Assembly (NCBI GenBank): GCA_014529385.2
Contig: CM043959.1
Span: 51,757,253 to 51,821,252 of the forward strand
Source: Adiantum capillus-veneris
Lineage: Eukaryota > Streptophyta > Polypodiopsida > Polypodiales > Pteridaceae
DNA length: 64,000 bases
Reading direction: 5' to 3'
This document shows positions 23,901 to 36,509 of the stretch, in pieces. The first letter of the stretch is position 1, and each line of letters begins with the position of its first letter. The notes below the pieces were generated by a model. That model was not told where the DNA came from. It made no database searches and saw nothing but the letters and a program-made list of their open reading frames with translations. Made by a program: the position numbers and the translations under genes.

Positions 23901-24860
23901 ATCGCTATAAGGCTCAACTTGTTGCAAAGGGTTATGCACAACAAAAAGGCATAGATTATGAAGAGAATTTTGCTCCCACTTGTCGTATGACTACTGTGCG
24001 TTTTCTATGTGCATTGGCAGCTCATTTTGGTTGGGATGTACATCAGTCAGAAATTGTTACTGCTTTCTTGAATGGTGACATATTTGAGGAAGTTTATGTA
24101 ATGCAGCCTCGCGGTTTTGTAAAAAAAGGACAAGACGATAAGGTGTGCAAATGTAACAAAGCTTTGTATGGGTTGAAGCAATCTCCTCATGCTTGGTATG
24201 AGAAGGCTGACACTCATTTGGCCAAACGAGGCTTTTGTAACAATCCAACAGAAAGCACATTGTATGTAAAGCGTGAGGGTGATGTACTTCTCATTGTGGT
24301 TCTTTATGTAGATAATTTGCTGATCGCTAGACCAAATGAGAGACATATTGCTGAATTTAAGGCTGATTTGAATGCTACTTTCAAGATGAAAATTTTTGGT
24401 ACTGCTGCATCATTACTTGCGTATACAATTTAAGCATTGTGATGGTGGTATTGCCTTGTGTCAAAAGAGTTACATAGAGACATTGCTATGTAAGTTTGGA
24501 CTTGAGGAGTGAAAACCTATTGCCACTCCCATGGAAACAGGTTTGAAATTGAGTCTGCATGATGGTCGTGATCTTGCAAATGTCACTCTTTACCAAACGG
24601 CTATTGAATGCCTCATTTATGTATGTAAAGAGGCTGGATATTCAGTTTGCAGTCTCACAGGTCAACAGATTTATGCATAGCACAAGGTCTAAGCATTGGA
24701 GGGTTGTCAAGAGGATTTTGCGCTACTTGAGTGTCACTTTACATCTTGGCTTATTTTATCCCACGGGGGGGATCATTGCCACTGGACTTACATGCTTTTT
24801 CGGACTCATATTGGGCTGGTTGTTTTGACACGCAGTCCACAATTGATTTTTGTTTCATGC
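20959..24860 (+). pseudogene. Ty1/copia gag-pol remnant
   Basis: The ATG at 20959 begins MADNNTGVFKMFAAAEL, then stops. Gag continues at 21323-21604, zinc knuckle CHYCKANDHLIKQC near 21800-21840, protease WYFDSGATKHIT near 22050-22085, GAG-pre-integrase with LLHARFDHLNFPSLLHL and CEGCILGKMQRSKGH (to 22620), integrase with FVTFIDDYSRHGYF (from 22639) and a second piece at 22953-23285. RT is at 23815-24400 with KWVYKLKRKPDGEIDRYKAQ and LYGLKQSPHAWYEK. The catalytic YVDD is YVDN here, itself inactivating. RNase H remnants run to about 24860 where an unrelated repeat begins. A 127-bp duplication lies before RT. Confidence 0.9.
23569..23822 (+). repeat. 127-bp tandem duplication inside copia
   Basis: 23569-23695 is repeated at 23696-23822 with very few changes. 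As 127 is not a multiple of three it shifts the reading frame just upstream of the RT domain. Confidence 0.9.
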
Positions 24861-24865
24861 TTGGC

Positions 24866-25675
24866 AAACAAGACATCTTTTTTCTATAATGGGTTGGTTA
24901 TGGCTTGTAAGCTAGTTCAAATAATTGGATATACAATCCGCTTAAATACGAGGGCATCAAGATTTACCTATCGAAACCTTTTTTGTGATACTTTGTCACT
25001 AGAACCAACAAGATGCCAAGAAAAATTTGTTAGAAATTGATCAGCAGAGCTGATGTGGGTTAAATTTTTGCATTTTTATATTTTGGGGTATGGATGATAA
25101 TGTTCTCTCTATTCGGAGATTGAAGCAATTAAAGTTAATAACTTTTTTGTCATAACATGATATGCTAAACTAAATTCAGTTATGGTAAGAAAGAATCATC
25201 TCTACTAGAAGCACCTTCGGTAGAAAAAACCTATTTTTGGATCATGAATATACCATTTCATTGATTGGGATTCTTGCATGATTATTGATTTAGATTTTGA
25301 CAGTCGGCTCAATTTCCTAGCATGGCGAAGGACAGTGATTTAACCTTAAGTTCTATGATATACATGTTCAGTGTAAAGGTTTCTATCTAATTTAAAAGCC
25401 TTAATCCTCCTGTGAGGATCTCCAAAGAGATGGTAAATATTGTGGCTTTTTGACAAGTGCTTCAAAAAACAAACAAGATGCTGTCCATTTTTTCACATAA
25501 AAGGTTTTTTGGATTTTGTTGATACATTTGACATATTGTAGTCCGTAGTTTAGGCTGTAAGCTAATCTTGCAGGTGTGACATGGATACCAACTGGATCAG
25601 TTTTGACACCTGTAAAACGCACAAGCATAGCCAGTTCTCATTGAATGCTTTTGTATGGATGCAGGTAACAACTGA
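24866..25675 (+). repeat. Dispersed 810-bp repeat, copy 1
   Basis: Nearly identical to 46216-47030 from 'caaacaagacatc' to 'atgcaggtaaca'. It follows directly on the copia RNase H remnant. No ORF spans it. It shows neither clear inverted ends nor a poly-A tail. Confidence 0.85.
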
Positions 25676-26026
25676 ATACTTCTCCTCGTAGGAGTAGTGG
25701 AGGTTTGTTTCTAAGGACTGGATATCTTCCAAGTGGATCAAATCAATACATTACCTGGAGATAGAAAAATCTACATTTCTTTGTGCAGTCGAGATTTTGG
25801 CTAATGTAAACTATTGACAGGATGTTATTTACATGTAACTTATCTCTTGAGTATATTGTCATTATCCTTGTACCATTGTCCGTATGTATATCTGGTCTAC
25901 TCCATTGTATGGTTCAATAGTTTGTATAATCAAACTATTGTTAGGCTTTTCATTTCAAACACACACACTTTTATTCCTAGCTAGCCTTTGGTCGACGGGC
26001 TAGCACCATACAATGGTCGTAGATCT

Positions 26027-26275
26027 GTTACATTAATACTAGCTTGACCTACCCAATCCAACCGGTTGGGTTGGGATTCTGTAGCTCCTAAATTGGTCAA
26101 GTTCATACAAGTTACATTTATTACTAGCTTGACCCACCTAATCCAAATGGATGGGTTGGGGCTCTACAGCTCCTAAAATTGGTCGAGTTAATACAAGTTA
26201 CATTATTATTAGCTTGATCCACCCAATCCAAAGGCATGGGTTGGGGTTCTCAACTCCTAAATTGGTCAAGCACCT
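26027..26275 (+). repeat. Three-copy minisatellite, about 85-bp unit
   Basis: Units start at 26027, 26111 and 26197 with 'gttacatt' and share 'tagcttga', 'cccaatccaa', 'gggttggg' and 'ctcctaaattggtc'. The copies have drifted apart by several changes each. Confidence 0.8.
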
Positions 26276-28539
26276 ACATGTGTACATATAATCGATATAT
26301 TATAATCAATGTCCACCCTTGAGCAAGTATGTCCCCTTCGTAATCTTGCTCTCTCTATTTGGACAACAATGTCTTGGTTAAACCTTGGCCGGCTATATCT
26401 AAAGCTTGAATAATTATTCAGATGTCAGTGCCTTAGCTTACCCTTGACCAAATTTTTCCATCTTGGGTAATTTTACTCTCCCTTTCTACCGCATCTATTC
26501 GGGTTAATTTTATTTGCGAGTTAATCAATTCGTGTTTTTTGGCTAAAGGTGATGCTTTTTTGAGTTTATATAAGCATGGAGCTCTCTCATATTTACACTC
26601 TATGGTGGCGTTGAGGTAGGTGAAATAAGTACCGAGAGAGGGAGAGAGAAGAAGGATTAGACGAAGAGAGAAAAACATACTTGTGGAATAGAGATATGAT
26701 AGGGGTGTGAAAGTACGGACAACGAGAGAAACACACACACACACACAGGGTGTGTGAGGGATAGAGAGAGAGAAAATGCCAAAGTGGAAGCGGGAGCAGA
26801 GAGAGAAAATCATTTGCACAATAGTCGAATTGTCATTTGTGCAATGATAGGGACATAATATTCATAGCGCATAAATCAAGCATATATTCTTGCACACTCC
26901 ACTAAATTAGTTAGTGGTGGTCACTTGTGGCACTTGTAGATGCTTTTTGAGATTGGGACTACTCATGGCACTAGCATATGCTTTTACCGGTTGCCTAGCA
27001 ATATTGTGAGTGAAAATTGGACCAACATCTAAATTATTTTCCAGATATTGTGGGCCTTTTAATATACTCAAGTGAGTTGGAGATATGTCTTACAAACTCT
27101 CTTTACCTCCACACTCTCATATTCATCCAAGTGCTTGTGATTGGAGACTGAAGTGGTCCTTTAAAAAAAAAATTACATTTCCATGTGTGAGACAAAGACA
27201 TAAAGGGTGTTGTTAATGAGAGGATGTATGAGTGGTCAAGCATATTTTTATGCACTTATATATTGGAACACTCTTTGATGGTGCACAAATGTATCAATCT
27301 ATTGTTGATTACAACCAATCATTATATCAAGTAATTTTTTTATTCCTCTAATTGATCCCCTCTATATAAATTCCAGAACTCAATACCATATGCATTTACA
27401 AGTTATCCTAATTGCTTTTTTGAGAGAGGTTTAATTGAGAGCTTTGTTTTATTAGAAAGACTTTTTTTGTTGCAATGAAGGAGATAGTCTTTTGTGAAAG
27501 TGGACGAAGTTGTTTTCATAATCTGCATACTGGTGAACAACCCATAGTTTTTGCTTTTCACACAGAGAGTAAGACCTCAATAAATTTGTCCATTTCTCAA
27601 ATGAGCATAACAAAAACAATATCAACCTAATGTATATCGGCCAATAAATATGATAGGGTCTGAATATGACCACAATGCATGGTTTATGATAGTGAAGACC
27701 AAGCCAGGTAATTCTTTCACAAAATACTACTACTAGAAGAAATCCTTGAGTCAAAGGTAACATTTGAGCATTCAAACTTCAAGAATTATCTATACAAATA
27801 ATATGACATCTTTTATAGCCAAAAAATTACCTAAATAATGCAGTGTATCCATCCACGTGAAGAATCCAAGGCATTAGTAATCTTAAGAGCATGTTTGACA
27901 TGCATGCACAATGTGACTAACAATTCGAGCACATTATATGCTTTCATCAATACAACACACTTTTCATACATGTCAAACAAGTCATGACTTTGTTTGCCCA
28001 TGTGCAGAATGTTACATGCCTTGAACATGCAAAATTAGGTGATCACATCTGGAGAGAGGCCCTTGCTTTGGAGTGGATGAAAACAACTCAGGCCTTAGTC
28101 CTAGCCACCTTAGACATACCCTGCACTAAGTCCAACTTCAAAAGATAACATCTCGGGCATGAAGTTTGTCAACCACTTGTGCTGATTTGGCAAACATACC
28201 ACATACTGCTGTGTTTTCTTTTGACAGTGCAAGCATCGACTTCTACTGTCATGGCTAGGTGGGAGTAGTGACCAATTTGAAATCCTCTCAATATTTTGGT
28301 GTGTCAAATAGATGTAGGTATCATGAGGAGTGAGCACCTCTTTTTATTGACATGTTCAAAGCGACAAACCAAAGAGTTTGTGTTTTATCATGCATGTTGC
28401 TCACTTGGTGGTTGAGACGGCAAGCCAGCACTCCGGTTAGTGCGGGCAATGGTTGAGGGGGTAGGACATATCCATAGCTGCAGTCCCATGCGGGCATCAT
28501 TATTTGCGGTAGTAGCTTGAGTGAGTGTAGCATAGTCCC
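26276..28539. other. No gene recognised
   Basis: AT-rich, with a short (CA)n near 26725-26745. Short frames only; none shows a domain I know. Confidence 0.5.
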
Positions 28540-28794
28540 CATCCTCCTCAAAAGTTCCTCATGCTTTCCGACCTCACGACTTGGCCATTGTGGAAGACTG
28601 TGATGGGGCGATCATAACGAATGGTGGACAGGCAGTGGGAAACAATGAACTTCATGCATCATTGCTTGGTCGAGGGCAGTATGCACCACACCCTCCAACT
28701 GTGTATCGAGAGCATTACTGGCCTCATCCAAGAGTAAGATAGGTAAATCTTTAAAGAGACCAATTTTCTCCCACATGTCAACCAGACTCCCCAA
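28540..28794 (-). pseudogene. ABC transporter ATP-binding domain fragment
   Basis: The frame has ILLLDEASNALDTQLEGVV followed by HTALDQAMM. This is Walker B plus D-loop of a B-type (MDR-like) ABC transporter. The following codons read TIRYDRPITVFHNGQVV in a neighbouring frame, matching the H-loop and the strand after it. Walker A and the signature motif are not found, and the transmembrane part is missing. It is a broken fragment of a host membrane pump gene, probably captured or left over. Confidence 0.7.
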
Positions 28795-29390
28795 AACTTT
28801 TCCACATCAGATAGCCTACATAGTACACCACCATGTTTAAAACTCTAAGCATGCACTTGAATCCAAACATAAGTAGACTCTAGAGACTAGAGGCTGAAAT
28901 TTAGATTCTAGAGCCAAGAGATGGGAGGCAAAAAACATAAGTAGATACTGGAGGTGCCCAAATCTCACACATGGATCACTCCCTGGCAAAATGTTTCATA
29001 AATTTGCAACCCGAAACAGTTTTTCCCTAAAAGAAATCCCCGTTGGCTGGTATGGAATCCTTTTTTGTATGCTTCCATACCCAAACCCACATGGCACTAT
29101 GGCTTCTCTGTTTCTGTCTACCTGACATCTGGCCCTCATGCTCCGTAACCTATAGAATATCGCAATAATGAAACACATCAATCAAAGAAATAGAGCCAAG
29201 TTAAGCGATTGTGTGGCTTCCCCTACAAGCTGAGAAATGTTTCAACAATTTACTAAAACCTAGATTCACCAAACCTGCATTTCATAACCATCAGGTATGA
29301 TTGTTCTTATCCTTGTAGATGTCATCAGTAGGAAATAGCCTCATGTGATGCCATTTTTGGACCATTTCCCATGTAATCAATGCCTTATAA

Positions 29391-29680
29391 TCAGGATCCC
29401 CTCCCTTTAACCTCATTCTGTAAAAATTCATCAAATTGACCTTCACTTACACCATCTCGAAACATAATTAAACGATTTGGCCAGCGCCTAGTCTGCTCAC
29501 AAAATTCATGTATGAGCCACTGCACCATCTCCTTGAGGTATTCAATTATCTCCTCTTTATGTATTGTCATGCTTAAAAGTTTGCTACATATCTGTTGGCA
29601 GAAGGCCAATCCATGTTTGCTACAATCGCCACAATGGAGGGTCCTATATCATCACCTGGAGGGTTGCACTGTTGAGCCAT
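29391..29680 (-). pseudogene. Argonaute PIWI domain fragment
   Basis: Minus-strand codons give PPGDDIGPSIVAIVANMDWP, the conserved H-P-x-x-G-D...PSI-A-x-V...MDWP block of Argonaute PIWI domains (the His is not preserved). After a one-base shift near 29600 they continue with KEEIIEYLKEMVQWLIHEF and FRDGVSEGQFDEFLQNEV, which is the R-D-G-V-S-E-G-Q-F block. Together about 95 codons of one domain; the PAZ, MID and C-terminal catalytic His regions are not seen. It would derive from the RNA-silencing effector family; this copy cannot work. Confidence 0.8.
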
Positions 29681-29699
29681 TATATAGCAGCTGGTTGGA

Positions 29700-31076
29700 G
29701 GCCTGTCCCAGTAGGCATAGTAATTATTGGGCTTCATGTTGAACCGCCCATAGACTGGTCTTGTAAGGAATTCCGTGTTGTCTGTAGGGCTCGGAAAATT
29801 ATAGGTTCGCTTTATCCAAAGCATGTTCAAAATGAAAAATGGTAGGTTCAAATTTGGGAAGAAGGTTTTCAAGCCGGTTCAAATTATGGAATTTTTAGTT
29901 ATAATATGAGATTGTTAGTGTGATTATCCCTCTTAAACTTAGAGCAAGCCTGCTCATATGCGTTTGAAACGATTCCAAAGCCGGGTCCACAAAAAATGTT
30001 TCTTGAGCCCTGGAACTTGGCCGGTTTGTGGGTCACCTTCCGCCCAATACTGCCGCAACATTAATTAACGATGGGCCGGCGTTGTCTGATTATGCCATTG
30101 CAGCAAACCTGTTGTCAGCTTATGTGTCTTACACGACGTCAGCCTCCTTTGGCCGGGGTGGATACCGGGTTTTCAGAAAATCACCATGTTCATCAGGTCA
30201 CAACATCGACCCCCTCATTTTCTTTGAGCTTCCATCGGCGAATCTGCATGTCAGCAACCAGCTACTTGTCTCGCCCAATTTGCAACCATTCACCCATTTC
30301 CATTGCAGGAAAATCATGTAACATAACCACTCCATGTCATGCTACTTGGCACCTGATCTCACTTTGTGGGACATTGATCATCATACGTCAACACGAACAG
30401 TGACCCAAGCTACAACTTATTCATAAAGGTGAAGCTGCAGGGACCGCAGCCAAAGGTAGTTGGGGCATACCGCAAGCTCCTAGTGGTTCTTGTCTGCTCC
30501 GTCATTTCCCTTGTCTCCACCAATCCTTCTATGTATGCTCTACCTCTGGAGGGTGACGCCGGAGCCGATGCTACTTCATAATTATAGTTGGCCATGTTGT
30601 AGCCCACGCATTTCTTTCCCAACATCCCTATTTTCCGGTGCAACGCATCATCTTGCCATGCCCTCCCTGCTCCACCTATAGGATCTGCACCGCCACTTGC
30701 CCATCTTATGTATATACCATCTCTCCCCCAGCCACTTCAGCTATCGCCGCCCTCTCTCCCTTCTTTTTCACATATTATGTCTGCCTCTCCTCCTCAACCT
30801 TCATGTGCCTCTTGCTCACCACCCCATCATCTGCTGTCATGATTTCTGCTAGTTCCCATGGTGGGGCGCTAGGGAAGAGAGCCGTACCTTCACCTAGCTT
30901 TCGTTCTTTGCTTATCTCTTCTAAATTCATATGTGCGCAGGTGTCTCTTTGGCCAAAATCAAGCTCATCCATCGACGGAGCACTGGCGGAGACATTGGAT
31001 GCCTATAGTTGTGGGTGCATGACTCCTCCATGTCAGCATCAGCTGCCGTAGATACGTCGTTCTCCGCTGAATCATT
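29700..31076. other. No gene recognised
   Basis: Several frames of 60-140 codons on both strands overlap one another and show no domain. A continuation of the Argonaute gene may be hidden here, but I could not identify it. Confidence 0.4.
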
Positions 31077-32278
31077 ATGAGAGCTAGCTGGCGTGATTAC
31101 ATTAATGGACTGGAGAATATCGTAGTGCTATTGATGCAAAGAGTTCATGTGTGTTGGGATTGGAAATTATACATGTCAAGTACGAAGACATTCCCTGATC
31201 AGAGTTTGTGTCTGAATAACTCAAAGGGAAATTTGAAAAGCTTGAGAGATTTCCTTCATCAGAAGATTGGCAATATAGAGCCTGAAGAGACTAGTGATGT
31301 GGAGAAAAGTTGTAGTGATGATGAGTGCGCCAAGGAGACGAGCACTAATATTGTTGAAGATTCTGGTGAGGTCAGCAGTTTTCAGCATTGCAATGCACAA
31401 ATTAGCGCTAATAGATGTGAAAAGCATAATGATTTTATAAAACTTCTTTCTATTGTCTTTGTTGGATTCGGGAGTTTCTGGGAGACAAGGGTATCCAGAC
31501 TCTGGCCAAAGACAAAATCACCACCAGTTGGCAGAAGCAACCTCTGCCTGTGCAATTATCCCTGGGAGAGTATCAAGATATAGGAGGATGTTGGGGACGG
31601 ATGTTAATGTCTCATGAGATGAGGAAGGTGCACTACAGGAGTCCTGATTATGTGTTGCTGGAGTATTTTGACAATTTTGACACTCTGCAGAAACTGTTGA
31701 CAACCACCAATAGATTAGAAATGATGAGACTCAGGGAGACATTTGACAAGTTGGAGAATCAAATTGTAGAGCAGTTGGGGCAACAATTGTATATTTTGCG
31801 GGCACTAGTTCCGGGTGAGAATAATTCATTTGATAGCGAGCCTTGGGAACAGAGGGTCATGGATGAGATCTTCCTATTTGAGGACATAAATGCATCATCT
31901 CTGAAGAAAACTCATGAAGAAGCCATCATGCAGTTGGAGAAGGTAATTGAAGGAGACGGGAGCATGTTCCGTCCCTCGAGGGTGAAGGAGCTTGAAGAAA
32001 CTCTCAATTCTTGGATGAAGCGCATGCAATGGTCACTAAATGGTATTGTCCAAGATGATTATTCAGGGCAATGGAAGCAGGATTGGCTGAAATCATGCAA
32101 AGTTTGTATGTCAATGCAAGTATTGTGTGTTTTTAAAAATCAGGAATACCTTCAAACATGTCCTTTGCACAGCCGATGGCTAAGTGAAATGATGCAGGAA
32201 ATTGATCAATTGGTTTGCAGTGAGTCCATAGAGAAGCTGCCGATTAGAGATTCAATTGGTATTGATATTCAGTGCTAG
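31077..32278 (+). CDS. Hypothetical protein remnant in two frames
   Basis: 31077-31583 (168 codons) and 31550-32278 (242 codons, ending IPIRD-like then IGIDIQC) overlap and could be one gene with a frameshift near 31550, because the second frame stays open upstream of its first ATG. The second part is acidic and helical, with LRETFDKLENQIVEQLGQQL and RVKELEETLNSWMKRMQW. Composition looks protein-coding, but I do not recognise the family. It lies beside the ABC and Argonaute fragments and may be a third host gene fragment. Confidence 0.35.
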
Positions 32279-33861
32279 ATTAGGATGGAAATACTCCTCA
32301 GTGGTTTCAAAGATGCTATTGATGATCTCAGATCATGCTGCATCAAGTAAATCTGTGCTTGCTACACCAAGAGCTCCAGCATGGGGGCGGCTATGGTGGC
32401 TGCTGCAGCCTGCTATGAGGAAGAGGCCCGAGGTGAGGAAGTACTCCATCTCTTTTTCTAAGAGCCGGTCCACATTCATGGAGCCATTGACGTATAGTTA
32501 TTGGGGAGGTTTTTCTTGAGTGAGCCCGGCCAGAGTAGTACACGGATCATGGACCCCCAATGCCGATGGTGATGGTGATGCCATAGATAGCTGGATGCTT
32601 TCTAGGAGCATGCCGAGGGAGCAGCGCGCGCACTGCTCCTTCAACGTGCTTCTTGCGAGCACCTTGGAGCCTCGTTGTTGTCATAGTTTTGATAATAATG
32701 ACTGGAAAACCAACACAAGGGATGTCCAACTAGGAGTGACAATTGTAGGCAATACCCATAATTGACAACGACTCTCTTGTAATCGACCTATCTCAGCTCA
32801 CCATATCATCATCAGGCCGGTAGTAATAATAATATTATTACTCTGGTCTACCATCCTTCTATTTTTGCAAGGCGCTAATCTTACCAAAACCTGCACATGT
32901 CAGTCTAGAGTTTCATCTGATTAACAAAGATTACACAGAAGAGGAGCCCCGGAACGCCCATCTGATCTCACTTCACCCAATTTTTTCGACAAACTTTTCC
33001 ATGCATGCGAACATTAATCTTTTTAGTTATTTTTTGAAGCCTCTTTTTAAGTTTCCAAAAGTTAATTGGATTTGAAGTCTTCAACCCTAGGCCCCCCAAA
33101 TAATTAAATATAATCTCTAGGGCAAGAGGCTCACCCGCCTCTTTTTCATTTCAATTTCTAAGGCTTATATCGTTTAATTATGTGGTTGTTGCACTTGCCG
33201 AGGGTAAGTTAAATGTGCAATCCTCTAAAATTCCACCCAATTACCACGCTATAATCAATTGTTAAATGGGATAGTAAACTAATATGCACACATGATCTCT
33301 TAGACAATATATATTTCATCGGCTTGGGCAGCTTGTGTTAGCACTAATTGCATCGCAATCCGTCGACCCCAACGCTGGACAAACCCAAAAATCTGCGGCA
33401 ATTAGTGATGCAGATTGAAGCCCTCATTATGTTTTTCTCCCGTGATCAAATGTGCAATTAACCTTGATTGCGTTCTGATGTCATGGGGATTCATTGCTTC
33501 AATAAACTATATTTGACAAATTCACACAAAATGAATGGTGCTCCCGATCATCTTTACTCAATGCACCATCATGGACTTGTATTACTTACGGCAGGGATAA
33601 GAAGCATTATTTCACATCATTGCAAGGGATAAGAAGCATTATCGTGCACCAACGCAAGGGATATCCAACTAGAAGTGATGCCAAGAACTCGACATTTGAG
33701 CTCATCGATGCTCTCAAAGTACTTGACCATTTAAGACCAACAAGTTTATTTGTGTTTGTGTTTGTAGTATACAAATTCATGATTGTAAGTGTGTTTGTGT
33801 GTGAGTATGCATTATTGTATTTCCGTCATGTGTCACTATGTGGATGTGTGTGTGAATGCAA

Positions 33862-33863
<2 letters not shown>
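32279..33863. other. No gene recognised
   Basis: Short open frames without domains; a stretch near 32810-32850 is AT-rich with repeated 'aataat'. Confidence 0.45.
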
Positions 33864-33916
<53 letters not shown>

Positions 33917-34295
33917 CATGATTCTATTTGGGAAATGTGTTGTTGTTGTGTGTGTGTATGCATTTCCGTCATAGGAGCTTCCAATGGAGCTCCATTGGAG
34001 CTCCCCCATGCCCTGAAAGGCATGGTGAGAAGGCAGCGCGCATGCTGCCTTCTCACCATGCCTTTCAATGCATGGGGGAGCTCCAATGGAGCCCCAATGG
34101 AGCTCCAAATGAAGCTCCTCCATGCCTTGAAAGGCATGGTGAGAAGGCAGCGCGCACGCTGTCCTCTCACCATGCCTTTCAAGGCATGGAGGAGCTCCAT
34201 TTGGAGCCCCAATGGAAGCTCCTATGGAGGACCTACACGTGCGCGCGCGCGCGCACACACACACACACACATGGAAATAGCGATTCGGTGCAAGA

Positions 34296-34359
<64 letters not shown>

Positions 34360-34396
34360 CCATTTGTGTGAGTATAAAATGCGTGCACACACACAT

Positions 34397-34478
<82 letters not shown>
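33864..34478. repeat. Nested foldback between TG and CA microsatellites
   Basis: Arms 33989-34037 and 34044-34092 are reverse complements with only two mismatches and a 6-base centre. A second, related palindrome follows with arms about 34101-34152 and 34157-34208. Outside them lies a (TG)n array (about 33864-33911) and, to the right, (GC)n and (CA)n arrays (34242-34275, 34302-34354, 34397-34478), themselves able to pair. Long apparent frames here are repeat artefacts. Confidence 0.9.
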
Positions 34479-34480
<2 letters not shown>

Positions 34481-34639
34481 AGTACCTTCTCTTCTTCTTC
34501 TACTCCTTCTTCTACAAACTGAACACGTAACGATTTTATATTTCAAATATAAAACTCTTGGTTTTTGTATTCTTTTGGTTTTGTTAATCGGCGGCTGATA
34601 TAATAGGTATTACAGTATAGCAAAATAGAAATATCATTA

Positions 34640-35760
34640 CCAATGCTACCAGCACCAGTACTAGCACTAGAAGTCTTTTGACTAGTACCAGTACTAGTAT
34701 GCTAGTATAGTAGTTTCAGTTCCAATACTAAAACTAAAAGTCAGAAGACTAGCACTTGTACTAGTACCAGTATACCAAACCTGTATCTTTACCAGTTTAC
34801 TGGCTCTCAGCAGGACCTTTATAGAATTACCTATTTCCTATCTCCGAGGGTAAAACTCTTGGTTTTAACATTGTTCAGATATTCATGAAATAACAATATG
34901 TCAGGGAGCCGGTAAACCATTAAACATGTACACCAGAAAAGTAATAAAGCAGTATCAGTACGAGTACTACCAGTGCTAGTACTAGCACTGACAATTTTAG
35001 ACTAGTACCAATACTGAGTATGCCACTTGGTATACCAGTTTAGAAGTATAGCAATTTTAGTATCAGTATTAACAGTATTGGTACTAATAGTACTAGTACT
35101 AGCATTGATTGATACCAGTACCAGTATACTGGCTCTTTGCAAGACTTATAGAATTTCCTATCTCCTATATAATACTGCTAGTTTATACACCTTTTTGGTA
35201 TTCTCGACATAAACAAGGTCTAGAAACCAGTTTGCTAATAAACCAGTATAGCATTATAACAATATAGATGTGTAGCAGTATCAATACCAATACTGCTAGT
35301 ACCAGTATACCAGTTGACCAAGATTGCAAGATAGAAGTACCAGTACTACCAGTACCAGTACCGACACTTAAAAATTGAGACTGGTACCAGTATCAATACT
35401 AGTGTATCAGACTGTGTAAAAAGTTTTTTTAAAATGATGTAATTGTCTACCAAAGTCTCTTGAAATTTTGCTTTCAATTATAAGGTTACTTACACAAAAA
35501 GGTGTACCTATGTGAAATGGATAACAATTAGCGTGCCAATTTACACAGTACCAGTACTACCAGTACCAATACTCGCACTAAAAATTTGGTACTGGTACCA
35601 ATACCAGTACCAATATATCAAACTGTTAAAAGTTTGTTTATAATGGTGTAATTCACTACCAAAGTCTCTTGAAATTTATATTTCAATTTGCACAAAAAAG
35701 TTGTACCTTTGTGACATGGATAACAACTAGGATGCCCATGCATCACCTGCATAGAGCCAA
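34640..35760. repeat. Palindrome-rich satellite-like region (ACCAGT/ACTAGT words)
   Basis: About 1.1 kb built largely from hexamer-like words such as ACCAGT, ACTAGT, ACTGGT and CAATAC, with many GTACTAGTAC and ACTGGTACCAGT palindromes. Larger units are visible: 'actggctct' followed by 'ttatagaatt' occurs near 34800 and 35127, and 'accaaagtctcttgaaattt' occurs near 35452 and 35658, suggesting an old tandem repeat of 200-330 bp. Confidence 0.65.
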
Positions 35761-36047
35761 TGCTAACAAAATGTTCTGTTGTTTCTATGGGTGCAAGTGA
35801 GGGCTACTCTCTTTGGTTCAACTTTTCTGGTGCTTTACTGTTTGGAAGATTGGCAACTGGTTTGAAGTTTGTGAAGGAGCTTCTTCCTTTTGGATGGGGT
35901 CAGCTTCTACCAACCTGATTTTATTCGTTTGTCCAAAATCAGGCTATCTAAGTTTGTTTTGTATAATAAACCTTGTATTTATTTGGGTACCTTGGTCTTT
36001 GAACATGTATATATATGTTCGTTTGTGGGTAATATAGGTAAATAACT

Positions 36048-36050
<3 letters not shown>

Positions 36051-36099
<49 letters not shown>

Positions 36100-36357
36100 A
36101 GTACCTTCTCTTCTTCTTCTTCTTCTATTCCTTCTTCTTTTTCACAGAAAAACAGACTCATTCACTTTCACTTCACTTCATTTCACTTTACATGTATTAT
36201 AGTTATAAAATATATACAATAAATACTGATAAAGAGTATATAATTAAACAAACGAACACATAACAATTATATATTTTAAATGACTAAACACTTATAGAAT
36301 AAGATATATATATTAAACTCCTATCAGCATATACACTTGTGTTCACACACGCACACA

Positions 36358-36446
<89 letters not shown>
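36051..36446. repeat. Two (CA)n arrays
   Basis: (CA)n at about 36051-36096 and 36357-36446, separated by AT-rich sequence. 'gagtaccttctcttcttcttc' follows the first array as it also follows the array ending at 34478. Confidence 0.9.
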
Positions 36447-36447
<1 letters not shown>

Positions 36448-36509
36448 AATTGGAGGCACTATTAGAATGCATTAAATGCAATCCTTGAACCACCATCTAG
36501 AAATAAAAA

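Noticed and set aside
33620-34546. A 300-codon plus-strand frame and several minus-strand frames
   Set aside because: They consist of CA/TG microsatellite translation and the palindromes; opposite strands are equally open.
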